Below are positions 6,010 to 13,084 of a stretch of 25,820 nt of DNA, piece by piece. The translations under genes were made by a program, and so were the position numbers. Numbering within the stretch: the first letter of the stretch is position 1; every line of letters starts with the position of its first letter. This stretch comes from a virus, in the IMG/VR virus record IMGVR_UViG_3300049847_000519, positions 1 to 25,820 of that record; one strand, given 5' to 3'. The notes beneath the pieces were generated by a model that had not been told where the DNA came from, searched no databases, and was given only the letters and a program-made list of their open reading frames with translations.

Positions 6010-6077
6010 TTGCGCGCAACTAAATCAGTTGATTCGTAAATGGAAGTGATTAAAATTCCTGGAATGTTAACGAATCA
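6010..6077. repeat. Cluster of inverted repeats in AT-rich DNA
   Basis: TTGCGCGCAA (6010-6019) is a perfect palindrome, CAACT/AGTTG (6017-6021 and 6027-6031) a short stem, and TGATTCGT (6030-6037) pairs with ACGAATCA (6070-6077). The surrounding bases are AT-rich. Such a cluster could be operator sites or part of an origin. Confidence 0.4.
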
Positions 6078-6188
6078 TGAATGCCCGACCATGGGTGAGT
6101 CTACGTTCGAGTGTGTGCGTATAGTCTCCCCCGGAATTTTTCCCCCGATTCCCTATTTCCATACTGAAATACTCGGAATACCGTCAGA

Positions 6189-6206
6189 ATGGTCATAATT
6201 GACCAT
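6189..6206. promoter_or_regulatory. Operator-like palindrome over a -10-like box
   Basis: ATGGTCA-TAAT-TGACCAT is a perfect 7-4-7 inverted repeat. Its centre contains CATAAT (6194-6199), five of six matches to a -10 element, 60 bases before the start at 6259. No good -35 box was found. The arrangement fits a repressor site covering the promoter of the 6259-7730 gene group. Confidence 0.42.
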
Positions 6207-6258
6207 ATTCTTGAATTCCATCGAAAGACGGGTGAAGATGCGGAAAAGGGGAGAAGAC

Positions 6259-6528
6259 ATGGCAGAACGTGGAAAAACGGGGTTTACAGAGCAACAAGGG
6301 CGTATCCTACGCAATATCAGGACTGCGAATGGCAGACGGTTGATGGAACGGGTGTACCGAGGGGAGGCTGGCAGGGCGGGGGCAGTCAAGGCGAAGTGCT
6401 ATGACTGTGTGGGTCACGAAGATCTTCATGCACGCGTGGGTCACTGTGCTTCGACGGGGTGTCCGTTGCATGCGTTTCGCCCGATCCGGTGTTCCCACAC
6501 GAACGAGGAGTGTGATAAGCTGAAGTAG
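6259..6528 (+). CDS. Cys/His-rich small phage protein
   Basis: An 89-residue protein starting MAERGKTGFTEQQGRILRNI. An earlier in-frame ATG exists at 6199, but AGGGGAG five bases before 6259 makes that the best start. The basic N-terminal half is followed by Cys pairs in the order KCYDC, GHCASTGCPL, IRCSH and EECDK. The KCYDC...C-x4-CPLHAFR pattern recurs in small phage proteins with a presumed zinc site, often near packaging or replication genes. A DNA-associated role is plausible but unproven. The DNA is clearly GC-richer than the late region. Confidence 0.75.
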   Translation: MAERGKTGFTEQQGRILRNIRTANGRRLMERVYRGEAGRAGAVKAKCYDCVGHEDLHARVGHCASTGCPLHAFRPIRCSHTNEECDKLK

Positions 6529-6543
6529 CAGGAGAAAATGCGC

Positions 6544-6954
6544 ATGGGAAAAAAGGAAATGGGCGATGACGCGAAGGTAGCTGTTGACAAGTTAGCGGGA
6601 CCTAACGACGAGCATGGTTTGGAAGCTGAATATGAGATCCTTGACCACATGCCTCCAGGCACCGACGATGAGTACTCTTGTGCCTACATGGACAAGGAGT
6701 CCGGGATCAAGGTTCATGGGTCGAGCGAAGGCTCCTCCCTCCGAGGATATCTTGGCCATTTCGCTGGAGATTCCGTGTTGAAGGCGGGTCACAATACTTC
6801 TGAGAAGAACATGCTTGGCGCAGCTGGTAAACGGCCTTCGGCACCATCGATGAAGATGGGTGGAAAGTCAGGCAATGTGGGTAAGATGGCGCGCCTTGCT
6901 GAGACATCGAGTCATGTGGGTTTCAGCAAGAAGAAGTCCAAGTATGGCTGCTAG
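6544..6954 (+). CDS. Hypothetical protein with YLGHF-GHN motif (first copy)
   Basis: About 136 residues from ATG 6544 (MGKKEMGDDAKVAVDKLAGP); an ATG at 6538 is also in frame but only three bases after AGGAG, whereas 6544 has proper spacing. It is acidic at first (EYEILDHMPPGTDDEYSCAY), then glycine-, serine- and lysine-rich and probably disordered (KRPSAPSMKMGGKSGNVGK). The segment YLGHFAGDSVLKAGHN has the same spacing as YLGHFSKAKYLDRGHN in the next gene, so part of the two proteins seems related. The stop overlaps the next start by 11 bases. No family is recognised. Confidence 0.68.
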   Translation: MGKKEMGDDAKVAVDKLAGPNDEHGLEAEYEILDHMPPGTDDEYSCAYMDKESGIKVHGSSEGSSLRGYLGHFAGDSVLKAGHNTSEKNMLGAAGKRPSAPSMKMGGKSGNVGKMARLAETSSHVGFSKKKSKYGC

Positions 6955-7207
6955 AAAACCATCCTCCCATTCTCGCATGAAGGATCACAAGTACCTCGGT
7001 CATTTCTCGAAGGCCAAGTACCTTGATCGTGGTCACAATGACGTGGTGAGTCCTGATCTCCTAGCTCAATTGGGGCTCTCGTCTAATGCGACGAAGGCGA
7101 TGTCGGCTGACCAGGCTGTTCCGCCGCCGGCCTCTGGTGGGGTGGTCAATGCTCCCATCATCGCTGATGATCAGGCTATGAAAGCAAAGCAAGCCAAGCT
7201 ACCCTAG
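6944..7207 (+). CDS. Hypothetical protein with YLGHF-GHN motif (second copy)
   Basis: An 87-residue protein starting MAARKPSSHSRMKDHKYLGH. The frame is open upstream to 6860, but that region belongs to the previous gene, and the 11-base overlap at 6944 is typical of coupled phage genes. After a basic head comes YLGHFSKAKYLDRGHN, matching the motif in the gene before. The rest is Ala/Pro/Lys-rich (VPPPASGGVV, QAMKAKQAKLP) and likely flexible. It ends four bases before the oxygenase-like gene. Function is unknown; a small virion or adaptor peptide is possible. Confidence 0.62.
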   Translation: MAARKPSSHSRMKDHKYLGHFSKAKYLDRGHNDVVSPDLLAQLGLSSNATKAMSADQAVPPPASGGVVNAPIIADDQAMKAKQAKLP

Positions 7208-7211
7208 GTCC

Positions 7212-7730
7212 ATGTTGATCTTCGATGGGGTCTTACAAGATCCCCTTTCCTATCGCACAAGAATCATGGCGGAGCCATTCACCGAGATGACTTATCAGGG
7301 AACCACCTTCCCCGGCATGAGAGAAGCCCCCGTCACCACCTTGGAATGGGCAGCCCTGTTTGCCCTCACCCCTCGCTGCCTGTCCCGCCCGAAGGGCTCT
7401 GCCTTCCGACTCAGTTCCCCGAGCGGAGCACCCAATCCCGCATGGATCCACTCCGATGAATCCATCTCCACCTTCGCTGCCGTTTTGTATCTGACTCCGG
7501 ATGATGCTGGGCAGGGAACCTGCTTCTGGGCTCACCGTGAATGGGGTTCCGTGAACGACGGCACTCGCCCCTGGGCGACGTGCTCGGAGGATCTTTCCGT
7601 CTGGACTCCGCAAGTATTTGTTCCGGGTTTATTTAATCGTTTATTAATCTTCGATGCGAAGTTATTTCACTCCATCTACCCCAAGAAGCCTTTGTCTGAA
7701 CGGTTGGTCCAGGTCTTTTTCTACGATTGA
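7212..7730 (+). CDS. 2OG-Fe(II) oxygenase-like protein
   Basis: A 172-residue protein with the jelly-roll signature of non-haem iron, 2-oxoglutarate oxygenases. The WIHSDE segment gives the HxD pair (His80, Asp82), followed by strand FAAVLYLTP and TCFWAHREWG. NRLLIFDAKLFHSIYPKKPL gives the distal His153, and Arg164 in SERLVQVFFYD is placed to bind 2-oxoglutarate. The shape is close to DUF6445-type prolyl-hydroxylase-like proteins. The substrate is unknown. It starts four bases after a small gene and ends in a 69-base overlap with the convergent phosphoesterase gene, inside which His153 and Arg164 are encoded. Most of its DNA is far GC-richer than the late genes, suggesting acquisition from another source. 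Confidence 0.72.
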   Translation: MLIFDGVLQDPLSYRTRIMAEPFTEMTYQGTTFPGMREAPVTTLEWAALFALTPRCLSRPKGSAFRLSSPSGAPNPAWIHSDESISTFAAVLYLTPDDAGQGTCFWAHREWGSVNDGTRPWATCSEDLSVWTPQVFVPGLFNRLLIFDAKLFHSIYPKKPLSERLVQVFFYD

Positions 7731-8405
7731 GATAGGACAGAACCGTGGGCCTAGTTCGTCGATGATGGCAAATCCATTCGTCCACTTACAATATGTAGTT
7801 TCTCGGTACTTCATAGGTGTGGAATGTCGATCTGCTGCGAGTCCTGCGTTTAATTCCCAAATAACTTTTCCATCTCCTCGTGCATGGTACACAACTCCAC
7901 CAACGTGAGTGTGTCCTACTACACAAGATTCATTGAAATACTTTGCGTGATCGCCAAGTTTTGCGAGCCATCCGTGATGGAAAATTATACCTTCCAATTT
8001 TATTTCTGATTTCGCATCAGGAGCGACTATTACTTCTGGGAATCTAAAATACTTCTTCATGTCCATGAATGTGAGAAGTTCAGGAGCTTGGTCTAGGAGA
8101 CGCTTCCATGGACGTGTTTCATGGTTTCCTAGTAACATAATCATTTGTGCATGGGATTTCTTTAGCTTTCGTACTTTATCCCAGAATTTTGTTAGTTTTT
8201 CAAATGATTCTCTGATTTCATCTTCTGGCGTTATTAGATCGTGTGTGCGTGCAAATCGTGATGCTGAGAAGAAATCAAACGCATCTCCCATTTGTACTAT
8301 GTAATCGTAATCTCCTCTCACTAATTCGGTTAAGAATGCCTGCTCCGTCTTCGGACATCCCCATTTCTCATGCTTGTCACCCAAGATTAGAAAGTTTTTA
8401 TTCAG
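7662..8405 (-). CDS. Calcineurin-like metallophosphoesterase
   Basis: All metallophosphoesterase motifs are present in order: GDKH (Asp and His of the DxH motif), QMGDAFD, LLGNHETR, FHHGW and GHTHVG. These residues bind two metals and hydrolyse a phosphoester; the substrate (nucleotide, RNA end or protein phosphate) cannot be read from sequence. The first beta strand (NKNFLIL) lies before the only standard start, TTG at 8384, so the start is placed at CTG 8405, nine bases after GAGGG. With TTG the protein would have 240 residues and lose that strand; with CTG it has 247. The gene follows the zinc-ribbon gene with an eight-base overlap and runs 69 bases into the convergent oxygenase gene. Confidence 0.85.
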   Translation of the reverse strand: MNKNFLILGDKHEKWGCPKTEQAFLTELVRGDYDYIVQMGDAFDFFSASRFARTHDLITPEDEIRESFEKLTKFWDKVRKLKKSHAQMIMLLGNHETRPWKRLLDQAPELLTFMDMKKYFRFPEVIVAPDAKSEIKLEGIIFHHGWLAKLGDHAKYFNESCVVGHTHVGGVVYHARGDGKVIWELNAGLAADRHSTPMKYRETTYCKWTNGFAIIDELGPRFCPISIVEKDLDQPFRQRLLGVDGVK

Positions 8406-8655
8406 AAGAAATTACCCTCAACATTCTAGGTTGGACGAATTGCAGTATTACCCCAGCGTCATCGCATACAGGGCATGAGTTAAGTCCATATTCTGCTACG
8501 AGATAGTCGTCGTCTCCACCTTTACAAACTTTGCATTGCACAAGATTGACGTAGAAATCTTTTTTCTTTGTGTCATCACCGAATGAGGTGCGAATTTTTA
8601 GATCGTAGTGTCTTGGTTCTCTTAGAAAGACTGTAGTTTTGGATGCCTCTCCCAT
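8398..8655 (-). CDS. Small zinc-ribbon protein
   Basis: An 85-residue protein with CKVC and CPVC knuckles about 20 residues apart (QCKVCKGGDDDYLV and NSCPVCDDAG), enough for one zinc ribbon. The N-terminal half is basic and strand-rich (TTVFLREPRHYDLKIRTSFG). No Shine-Dalgarno sequence precedes the ATG at 8655, only AT-rich promoter-like DNA. It starts the two-gene leftward unit with the phosphoesterase and may be its partner. Function is unknown. Confidence 0.72.
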   Translation of the reverse strand: MGEASKTTVFLREPRHYDLKIRTSFGDDTKKKDFYVNLVQCKVCKGGDDDYLVAEYGLNSCPVCDDAGVILQFVQPRMLRVISSE

Positions 8656-8687
8656 TATTCTATTTTATAGTATAATCATAGTAAGTG
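8656..8687. promoter_or_regulatory. Very short AT-rich divergent promoter region
   Basis: Only 32 bases separate the zinc-ribbon start (8655) from the TerS ATG (8688). They contain TATAAT on the plus strand (8671-8676) and TATACT on the minus strand over almost the same bases. Neither gene has a good ribosome-binding site, so very short or leaderless transcripts are possible. No -35 box was found on the plus strand. Confidence 0.35.
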
Positions 8688-9371
8688 ATGAGTGAAAAAG
8701 AAGATTTTTATATTGATTCAGTGTTAAAAAAGGATCCTCAGCGAAAATTTGCCATGCGTGGTGGTAAACGGGTCTATGATCCTGATGAACTCCTTGCTTT
8801 AAAGCGCTCTGGATTGCCAAAGCCTGCTGATTGTACTTGGGCTCAGTGGAATGGACCGAAGCAGGGGCTCACTGAGCGTATGAAGTGGATGGCTTACCTT
8901 CGTGTCAATGGTGCTACGAATGAGAATATTGCTCGTGAAGTAGGAATTTCATTGTCTCGTGTCTCAATCATTTCTTCATCACCACGATTTAAAGAATACG
9001 TTTCATACCTTCGATACAAGATCTTCGGAGAAGACACAGAAGATCGTCTAAAGAAGCTTGCTCCGTTATCAGTTGATGTGATCACGGAGACACTTAAATC
9101 ATCTATTGAGAAAGGTTCAGTCAAAGCTGACGTAGCCTTCAGGCTACTTGATCGTGTCTACGGTAAGCCTCAGCAGAAGATTGAACATACTGGGTCTGGG
9201 ATTCGGGAATTAATTGAACGCATCGATCGATCAGGTCGTGAGGCTAATGTTATTGAGGCTGAATATCGTGATGCTAAGGCTTCACTAGATAAATCTGATC
9301 CTGCTGTTGTAGAATTTATTAAAACTTTACCAGGGGTGGTTTCTGAAGAAGAAGAAAAAGATTCGTCATAA
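8688..9371 (+). CDS. terS: Terminase small subunit
   Basis: A 227-residue protein (MSEKEDFYIDSVLKKDPQRK; a GTG three bases earlier is also possible). A helix-turn-helix of the TerS type is visible: MAYLRVNGATNENIAREVG followed by SLSRVSIISSSPRF. It is followed by a helical oligomerisation region and the LLDRVYGKPQQKIEHTG segment that recurs in small terminase subunits. It would bind the packaging site on phage DNA and load it onto the large subunit. The acidic C-terminus (GVVSEEEEKDSS) is typical. It opens the late region, although the large subunit lies about 4.4 kb further on. The stop overlaps a minus-strand zinc-finger gene by six bases. Confidence 0.8.
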   Translation: MSEKEDFYIDSVLKKDPQRKFAMRGGKRVYDPDELLALKRSGLPKPADCTWAQWNGPKQGLTERMKWMAYLRVNGATNENIAREVGISLSRVSIISSSPRFKEYVSYLRYKIFGEDTEDRLKKLAPLSVDVITETLKSSIEKGSVKADVAFRLLDRVYGKPQQKIEHTGSGIRELIERIDRSGREANVIEAEYRDAKASLDKSDPAVVEFIKTLPGVVSEEEEKDSS

Positions 9372-9524
9372 ATCTTCTATGCGTATGAAGGTCGGTTCTA
9401 ATTTGGAATTGTCTTCTTTACATTTATTGCAAAGTCTAATGAAGAGAGAAGTAGATTCGAAAGATTTGTTGCACTTTAAACATTTCTTTCTTTTTTTATT
9501 TCTAGTTTTAATTTTTCTAGCCAT
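9366..9524 (-). CDS. 52-residue zinc-finger protein
   Basis: A short minus-strand gene within the rightward late region: MARKIKTRNKKRKKCLKCNK, then SFESTSLFIRLCNKCKEDN and an acidic end. CLKC and CNKC give a four-cysteine zinc finger of the kind often found as a tiny gene beside phage terminase genes. The very basic head suggests nucleic-acid binding. There is no clear ribosome-binding site, and the DNA is strongly AT-rich. It is convergent with terS (six-base overlap) and divergent from the gene at 9543 (18-base gap). The cysteine pattern and intact frame support it. Confidence 0.65.
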   Translation of the reverse strand: MARKIKTRNKKRKKCLKCNKSFESTSLFIRLCNKCKEDNSKLEPTFIRIEDL

Positions 9525-9542
9525 ATTATTTATTTTACCAAT

Positions 9543-9755
9543 ATGAAAAAGCGTGGACTATTTGATTGGAGTAAGCAAATAAATCCTCGTCGTGAGGATG
9601 TAGTACCGCCAATTTCTTTTCGGAATAACGCACAGAAGCGTGTTGACAGGCTTGGAAATTCTTCTATGCTTACAGCACAGGGAACTCCTGATATAAAAGC
9701 GCTTCGTGCTGATTTTGCGGAACGCATGAAGCGTATGCGTAGGGGGCTGAAATAA
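9543..9755 (+). CDS. Small basic hypothetical protein
   Basis: A 70-residue protein, MKKRGLFDWSKQINPRREDV and onward, ending in a basic helix (FAERMKRMRRGLK). It has no signal or membrane segment and no recognised family. No Shine-Dalgarno sequence is visible before the ATG, which follows a long AT-rich stretch that could hold a promoter. It stops one base before the next gene starts. Coding is supported by its position and charged composition. Confidence 0.6.
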   Translation: MKKRGLFDWSKQINPRREDVVPPISFRNNAQKRVDRLGNSSMLTAQGTPDIKALRADFAERMKRMRRGLK

Positions 9756-9756
9756 G

Positions 9757-10122
9757 ATGCAAGTAACAGTTGAAGGTGGTTTAGCTACTGAGAAAACTCT
9801 TTCTTCTTTACTTGCTGCAAGTGGTGTTATTCCAGGGGTAAATGCAACACTATCAAACGTTGCTGCTTCAACCTCATCAGTTACTATTCTTGCTTCCAAC
9901 GCTTCTCGTAATGGTGGCATATTAGTGAATGACTCTACGTCTATCTGTTATGTTAAGTTTGGATCTACTGCATCATCCACCTCATTCTCTGTAGAGATGC
10001 CGGGAAGAACTGCGGCACAGTCTTCAATATTATTCTTAGAAAATGCTCCAAATTACATTGGAATAATCACAGCTATCTGGGTAACTGCCACAGGATCTAT
10101 GCGTGTGACGGAGTTCGCATAA
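9757..10122 (+). CDS. Small virion-associated beta protein
   Basis: A 121-residue Ser/Thr/Ala-rich protein. The core ILASNASRNGGILVNDSTSI, then YVKFGSTASSTSFSVEM and ITAIWVTATGSMRVTEF follows a pattern repeated in many small phage structural proteins near head and tail genes (an 'N-x-R-G-x-x-I-x-N-D-S' strand pair and an Ile-x-x-x-Trp end). It is probably a beta-sandwich accessory protein of head or fibre. It is followed, one base later, by the large fibre gene. The specific place in the virion is unknown. Confidence 0.65.
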   Translation: MQVTVEGGLATEKTLSSLLAASGVIPGVNATLSNVAASTSSVTILASNASRNGGILVNDSTSICYVKFGSTASSTSFSVEMPGRTAAQSSILFLENAPNYIGIITAIWVTATGSMRVTEFA

Positions 10123-10123
10123 T

Positions 10124-11623
10124 ATGTATCTAACCACCCCAAGCACAGGCGGCGGAGGCGGTGGGATTAGCGGTAGTGGTACCGACAATCATATTGTTCG
10201 GTGGGATGGAACATCTGCCGTCCAAGACTCTTTAGTTATTATTGACGATGCTGGAGCAGTGACAGGATCTACGTCAATCACCATGGGTCAGACGACGTGG
10301 AACAACGTCAACGGGATGGTTTCAACCCAAGACCTTAGCTTCACTTGTGGAAGTAATTTTGATTTAAATTTCACTGGTGGCTTTGCCGTAAGCAATGTGA
10401 ATTTCGTTGCCTCTGGTGGGGCTGTAAACATTGTAGCTCAAAATGATTGCACCTTCGGTAGCGTTGGAGGTGCCTTTATCTTCAATAGTGGAACCTCCAT
10501 TGATTTAAATGCTGGAACACAAATCAACGCCAATCAAAACATTGTAATGGGATCTAAGGCTATTCTTTGGGGAACCTCAAACGAGGGCTCGATAAGCTAT
10601 GACGGCATTGGGTTCATATTCAATTCCGGTCCAACCGTAGCAAGTGAAATGGTCGTAGGCACGACATCGGGCACTGCTGATAGAAACCTTCGCGCATTTC
10701 GCATGGGTCTCCTAGGATCAGCTACATCGGGCACTGTGGGGCTTAACTGTGTTGTTACCGGAGCTGTAAGAACGGCGCTCAATTTCATATTTACAGTAAC
10801 ATCGGGAACCATCCTTGCTCCGCTAGTTTTAAATACTATTAACTCAACCAGCGGAACTGCGACCATATTCGCTAACACGTTCGAGTATACCCACAATACA
10901 ACAACGGCTACTGGCTCAGTCAGTATTGAGATGTTTCGCGTCAACATGGGTACGGCTGCCGCAATATTATTACCTGCAACTACACATTACATTCGTGGAA
11001 TGACCCTAGATTTAACTGGAAAAGGTGCCGGTGGGGTTCATGTAGCTGGTGCGATAATTAGAAATACAGGTATTTTTCAACCTCGAATGACCCTTTATGC
11101 GGGTGCAGCTACTAACGATAATAACGGTAGTTTCTGGGGCGATGACGTAGTTCTTCAAAGCGGGACAAAGCTGCTTTTTGAAGGTAGCGAAACACACGCA
11201 TCAACCTCTCTTACTATCACCAAGGGCGACACCTATATGGTGTACGATACAGGGACGACTGAACTTCAGACATTTGTAAACGGTGTAAAAGTTCTTAGTG
11301 CTACGAGTACGGCCATTAACGCACTTGTGCCTGTCACTGGAGTTGCAAACTTTGCTACTGCGTCGGTAGATTTTGGATTCGCTTCAGGAGAAGGGGGCGA
11401 TGTTGCGACTGTTACCGTCGCCGCTACTTGGGTTCTAGCCGGATCAAAAATATTATGTGTTCCATTCGCAGTTGCCACGGCGGATCATGACCCCGAAGAC
11501 TATGCACTTGAGGGTATTACGGCCTATGCTACAAATATTATTGCAGGTGTTAGTTTTGATGTGATCGCCAGTGCGCCTAATGGTACATTCGGTTTATATA
11601 CAATTCATTGTGTGGGAGTTTAA
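10124..11623 (+). CDS. Tail fibre / appendage protein
   Basis: A 499-residue protein with a glycine hinge (TPSTGGGGGGISGSGT) and then DNHIVRWDGTSAVQDSLVII, a trimeric-fibre motif widespread in phage tail fibres. A long repetitive beta region of Gly, Ser, Thr, Asn and Ala follows (about residues 60-390). The last 100 residues (DFGFASGEGGDVATVTVAAT onwards) resemble C-terminal modules shared by fibres of different phages. It probably binds the host surface. GGAG lies ten bases before the ATG. Its position between the two terminase genes is unusual. Confidence 0.75.
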   Translation: MYLTTPSTGGGGGGISGSGTDNHIVRWDGTSAVQDSLVIIDDAGAVTGSTSITMGQTTWNNVNGMVSTQDLSFTCGSNFDLNFTGGFAVSNVNFVASGGAVNIVAQNDCTFGSVGGAFIFNSGTSIDLNAGTQINANQNIVMGSKAILWGTSNEGSISYDGIGFIFNSGPTVASEMVVGTTSGTADRNLRAFRMGLLGSATSGTVGLNCVVTGAVRTALNFIFTVTSGTILAPLVLNTINSTSGTATIFANTFEYTHNTTTATGSVSIEMFRVNMGTAAAILLPATTHYIRGMTLDLTGKGAGGVHVAGAIIRNTGIFQPRMTLYAGAATNDNNGSFWGDDVVLQSGTKLLFEGSETHASTSLTITKGDTYMVYDTGTTELQTFVNGVKVLSATSTAINALVPVTGVANFATASVDFGFASGEGGDVATVTVAATWVLAGSKILCVPFAVATADHDPEDYALEGITAYATNIIAGVSFDVIASAPNGTFGLYTIHCVGV

Positions 11624-11626
11624 AAA

Positions 11627-13084
11627 ATGTCAGTAATTATCAAATCAGGCGCTACTAGTGACACATTAACAGTAGATACAACTTCTAAGGCAGCAAGAAC
11701 ATCTTTGTATGAGAGTGGTTCTGCAACTGCTTTAGATAAAACAGATAAGCTTGCTTCTGGTTGGACTTCTACTAGTAAGGGCTTACCTGTCATGGGTGTT
11801 GATTATAAAACACCACGAGCAATTAGAGTTAACTCCGATGGATCTCTGCCAGCACCTGAATCACTTGCATTTTTAGAACAAGTTGAAGGCGCAACACTAA
11901 ATACTGTGTTGTGGACTAACACCAACACGACGATGACCGTTGCTCAAGCTGCTGGGTTGATTACTTTAAACAACTCAGCAATAACGACAACAACGACGGG
12001 TAACCTACTACTTTCTAATAGATCATTCGCGATTACATCTCGTGGAAAAATTATTTTCCGATCACGTCAACGGCACACAGCACACGGGACTAATAACTTA
12101 ATTGAGCTTGGTTTCGGCACCACTGCAAGTGCCACGGCTGCGGGTATTGGTACTGGAGCATGTTGGAGAAAAGATGGAACAGGCCAATACGTTCCGGTTA
12201 TTTCGGTTGTTAACGGAACAGAAACGCTTGGCACTCCAATTTCAAACGCTACGTTTGTAGCCGCAATTCCTGCGACGGACTATGCAATTTTTGAGATTGA
12301 AATGGAATCGTCTCAATGTACTTTTAGGATTCTTACTTCTCTTGGTGTTCTAGTTAACGAACAACAAATAGACCTAACTGCTATTACCGGGAACTATCAA
12401 GCTACACACGTTCAAGCTATGATTCGTTTGTATCATGCAGGAGCAGCCGGTGCCGCTACACAGGCATTGATTGCAAATGCTTCTGTATGGGTAATGGATC
12501 AATTACAAAATAAATCATGGCCAGCGATTCAATCTGGTTATGGATTAAACTCCCTTGCAAGCCCAACAGCATACACACAGCTTGCGAACTGGACAAACTC
12601 CGCAGCACCAACGACAAGAACACTTGCAAACGGAACGGCAGCAGAAACAACGCTTGGCGGATTACTGGTAGCTAACTCTATTGCTGGCGGTAACACAGAT
12701 TTGATTATGTTCGGGTTCACAGTTCCATCGCCGTACACATTCTATTTCACAGGAATTAGAATCTCCCCACCACTCAACCAAGTAGTTGCCGTGGCTACTA
12801 CCGCGACTCTATTTATTTATGGGATGTCAATCAACAACACCGCACCGACTAACTTGGGATCAGGTACACATTTCCGTGTAGGGCTTCAGGGATCGCATAA
12901 CGCTGCAATTGCGTTAGCTGCAAACGCACAATTTTCGGGCAACGACGTTGTGTGGACTCCCGCAACTCCTATGGCGGTCGCACCTGGTCGTGGTTTAACT
13001 GTGTTTTGCCGAGAACTCGTGGGTACTGCCACAGCAACGGAAACATATTTATGGTCGGTAGCAATAGATGGATGGTTTGAGTAA
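11627..13084 (+). CDS. Virion structural or fibre-associated protein
   Basis: A 485-residue beta-rich protein starting MSVIIKSGATSDTLTVDTTS, an opening shared by phage virion proteins of unknown role. A lectin- or laminin-G-like middle can be suspected from strands such as GKIIFRSRQRHTAHGTNNLI and YAIFEIEMESSQCTFRILTS. The C-terminal third (GSGTHFRVGLQGSHNAAIAL and on) is another beta domain. GGGAG eight bases before the ATG supports the start. The stop overlaps the next start by one base. It may be a second host-binding or decoration component. Confidence 0.65.
   Translation: MSVIIKSGATSDTLTVDTTSKAARTSLYESGSATALDKTDKLASGWTSTSKGLPVMGVDYKTPRAIRVNSDGSLPAPESLAFLEQVEGATLNTVLWTNTNTTMTVAQAAGLITLNNSAITTTTTGNLLLSNRSFAITSRGKIIFRSRQRHTAHGTNNLIELGFGTTASATAAGIGTGACWRKDGTGQYVPVISVVNGTETLGTPISNATFVAAIPATDYAIFEIEMESSQCTFRILTSLGVLVNEQQIDLTAITGNYQATHVQAMIRLYHAGAAGAATQALIANASVWVMDQLQNKSWPAIQSGYGLNSLASPTAYTQLANWTNSAAPTTRTLANGTAAETTLGGLLVANSIAGGNTDLIMFGFTVPSPYTFYFTGIRISPPLNQVVAVATTATLFIYGMSINNTAPTNLGSGTHFRVGLQGSHNAAIALAANAQFSGNDVVWTPATPMAVAPGRGLTVFCRELVGTATATETYLWSVAIDGWFE

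Larger units (their letters stand above)
5567..6258. other. Non-coding divergent control region, possible origin
   Basis: About 690 bases between the leftward operon and the rightward gene at 6259 contain no convincing gene. Small frames here (for example minus-strand 5904-5707) have no ribosome-binding site and no family pattern. The left part carries four GGTGACG repeats and a palindrome, the middle is C-rich on the plus strand and full of inverted repeats, and the right part (about 5990-6180) is AT-richer. Further pairings are GTCGATAGG (5582-5590) with CCTATCGAC (5692-5700), AGGGTCGA (5634-5641) with TCGACCCT (5696-5703), GATCCAC (5874-5880) with GTGGATC (5889-5895), and CATGACCTA (5973-5981) with TAGGCATG (5985-5992, one bulge). 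Iterons plus AT-rich DNA near the replication genes suggest a replication origin or a lytic control switch. Confidence 0.5.

Noticed and set aside
7233-7613. Minus-strand frame of 126 codons opposite the oxygenase
   Set aside because: No ribosome-binding site or domain; explained by the GC-rich coding strand.
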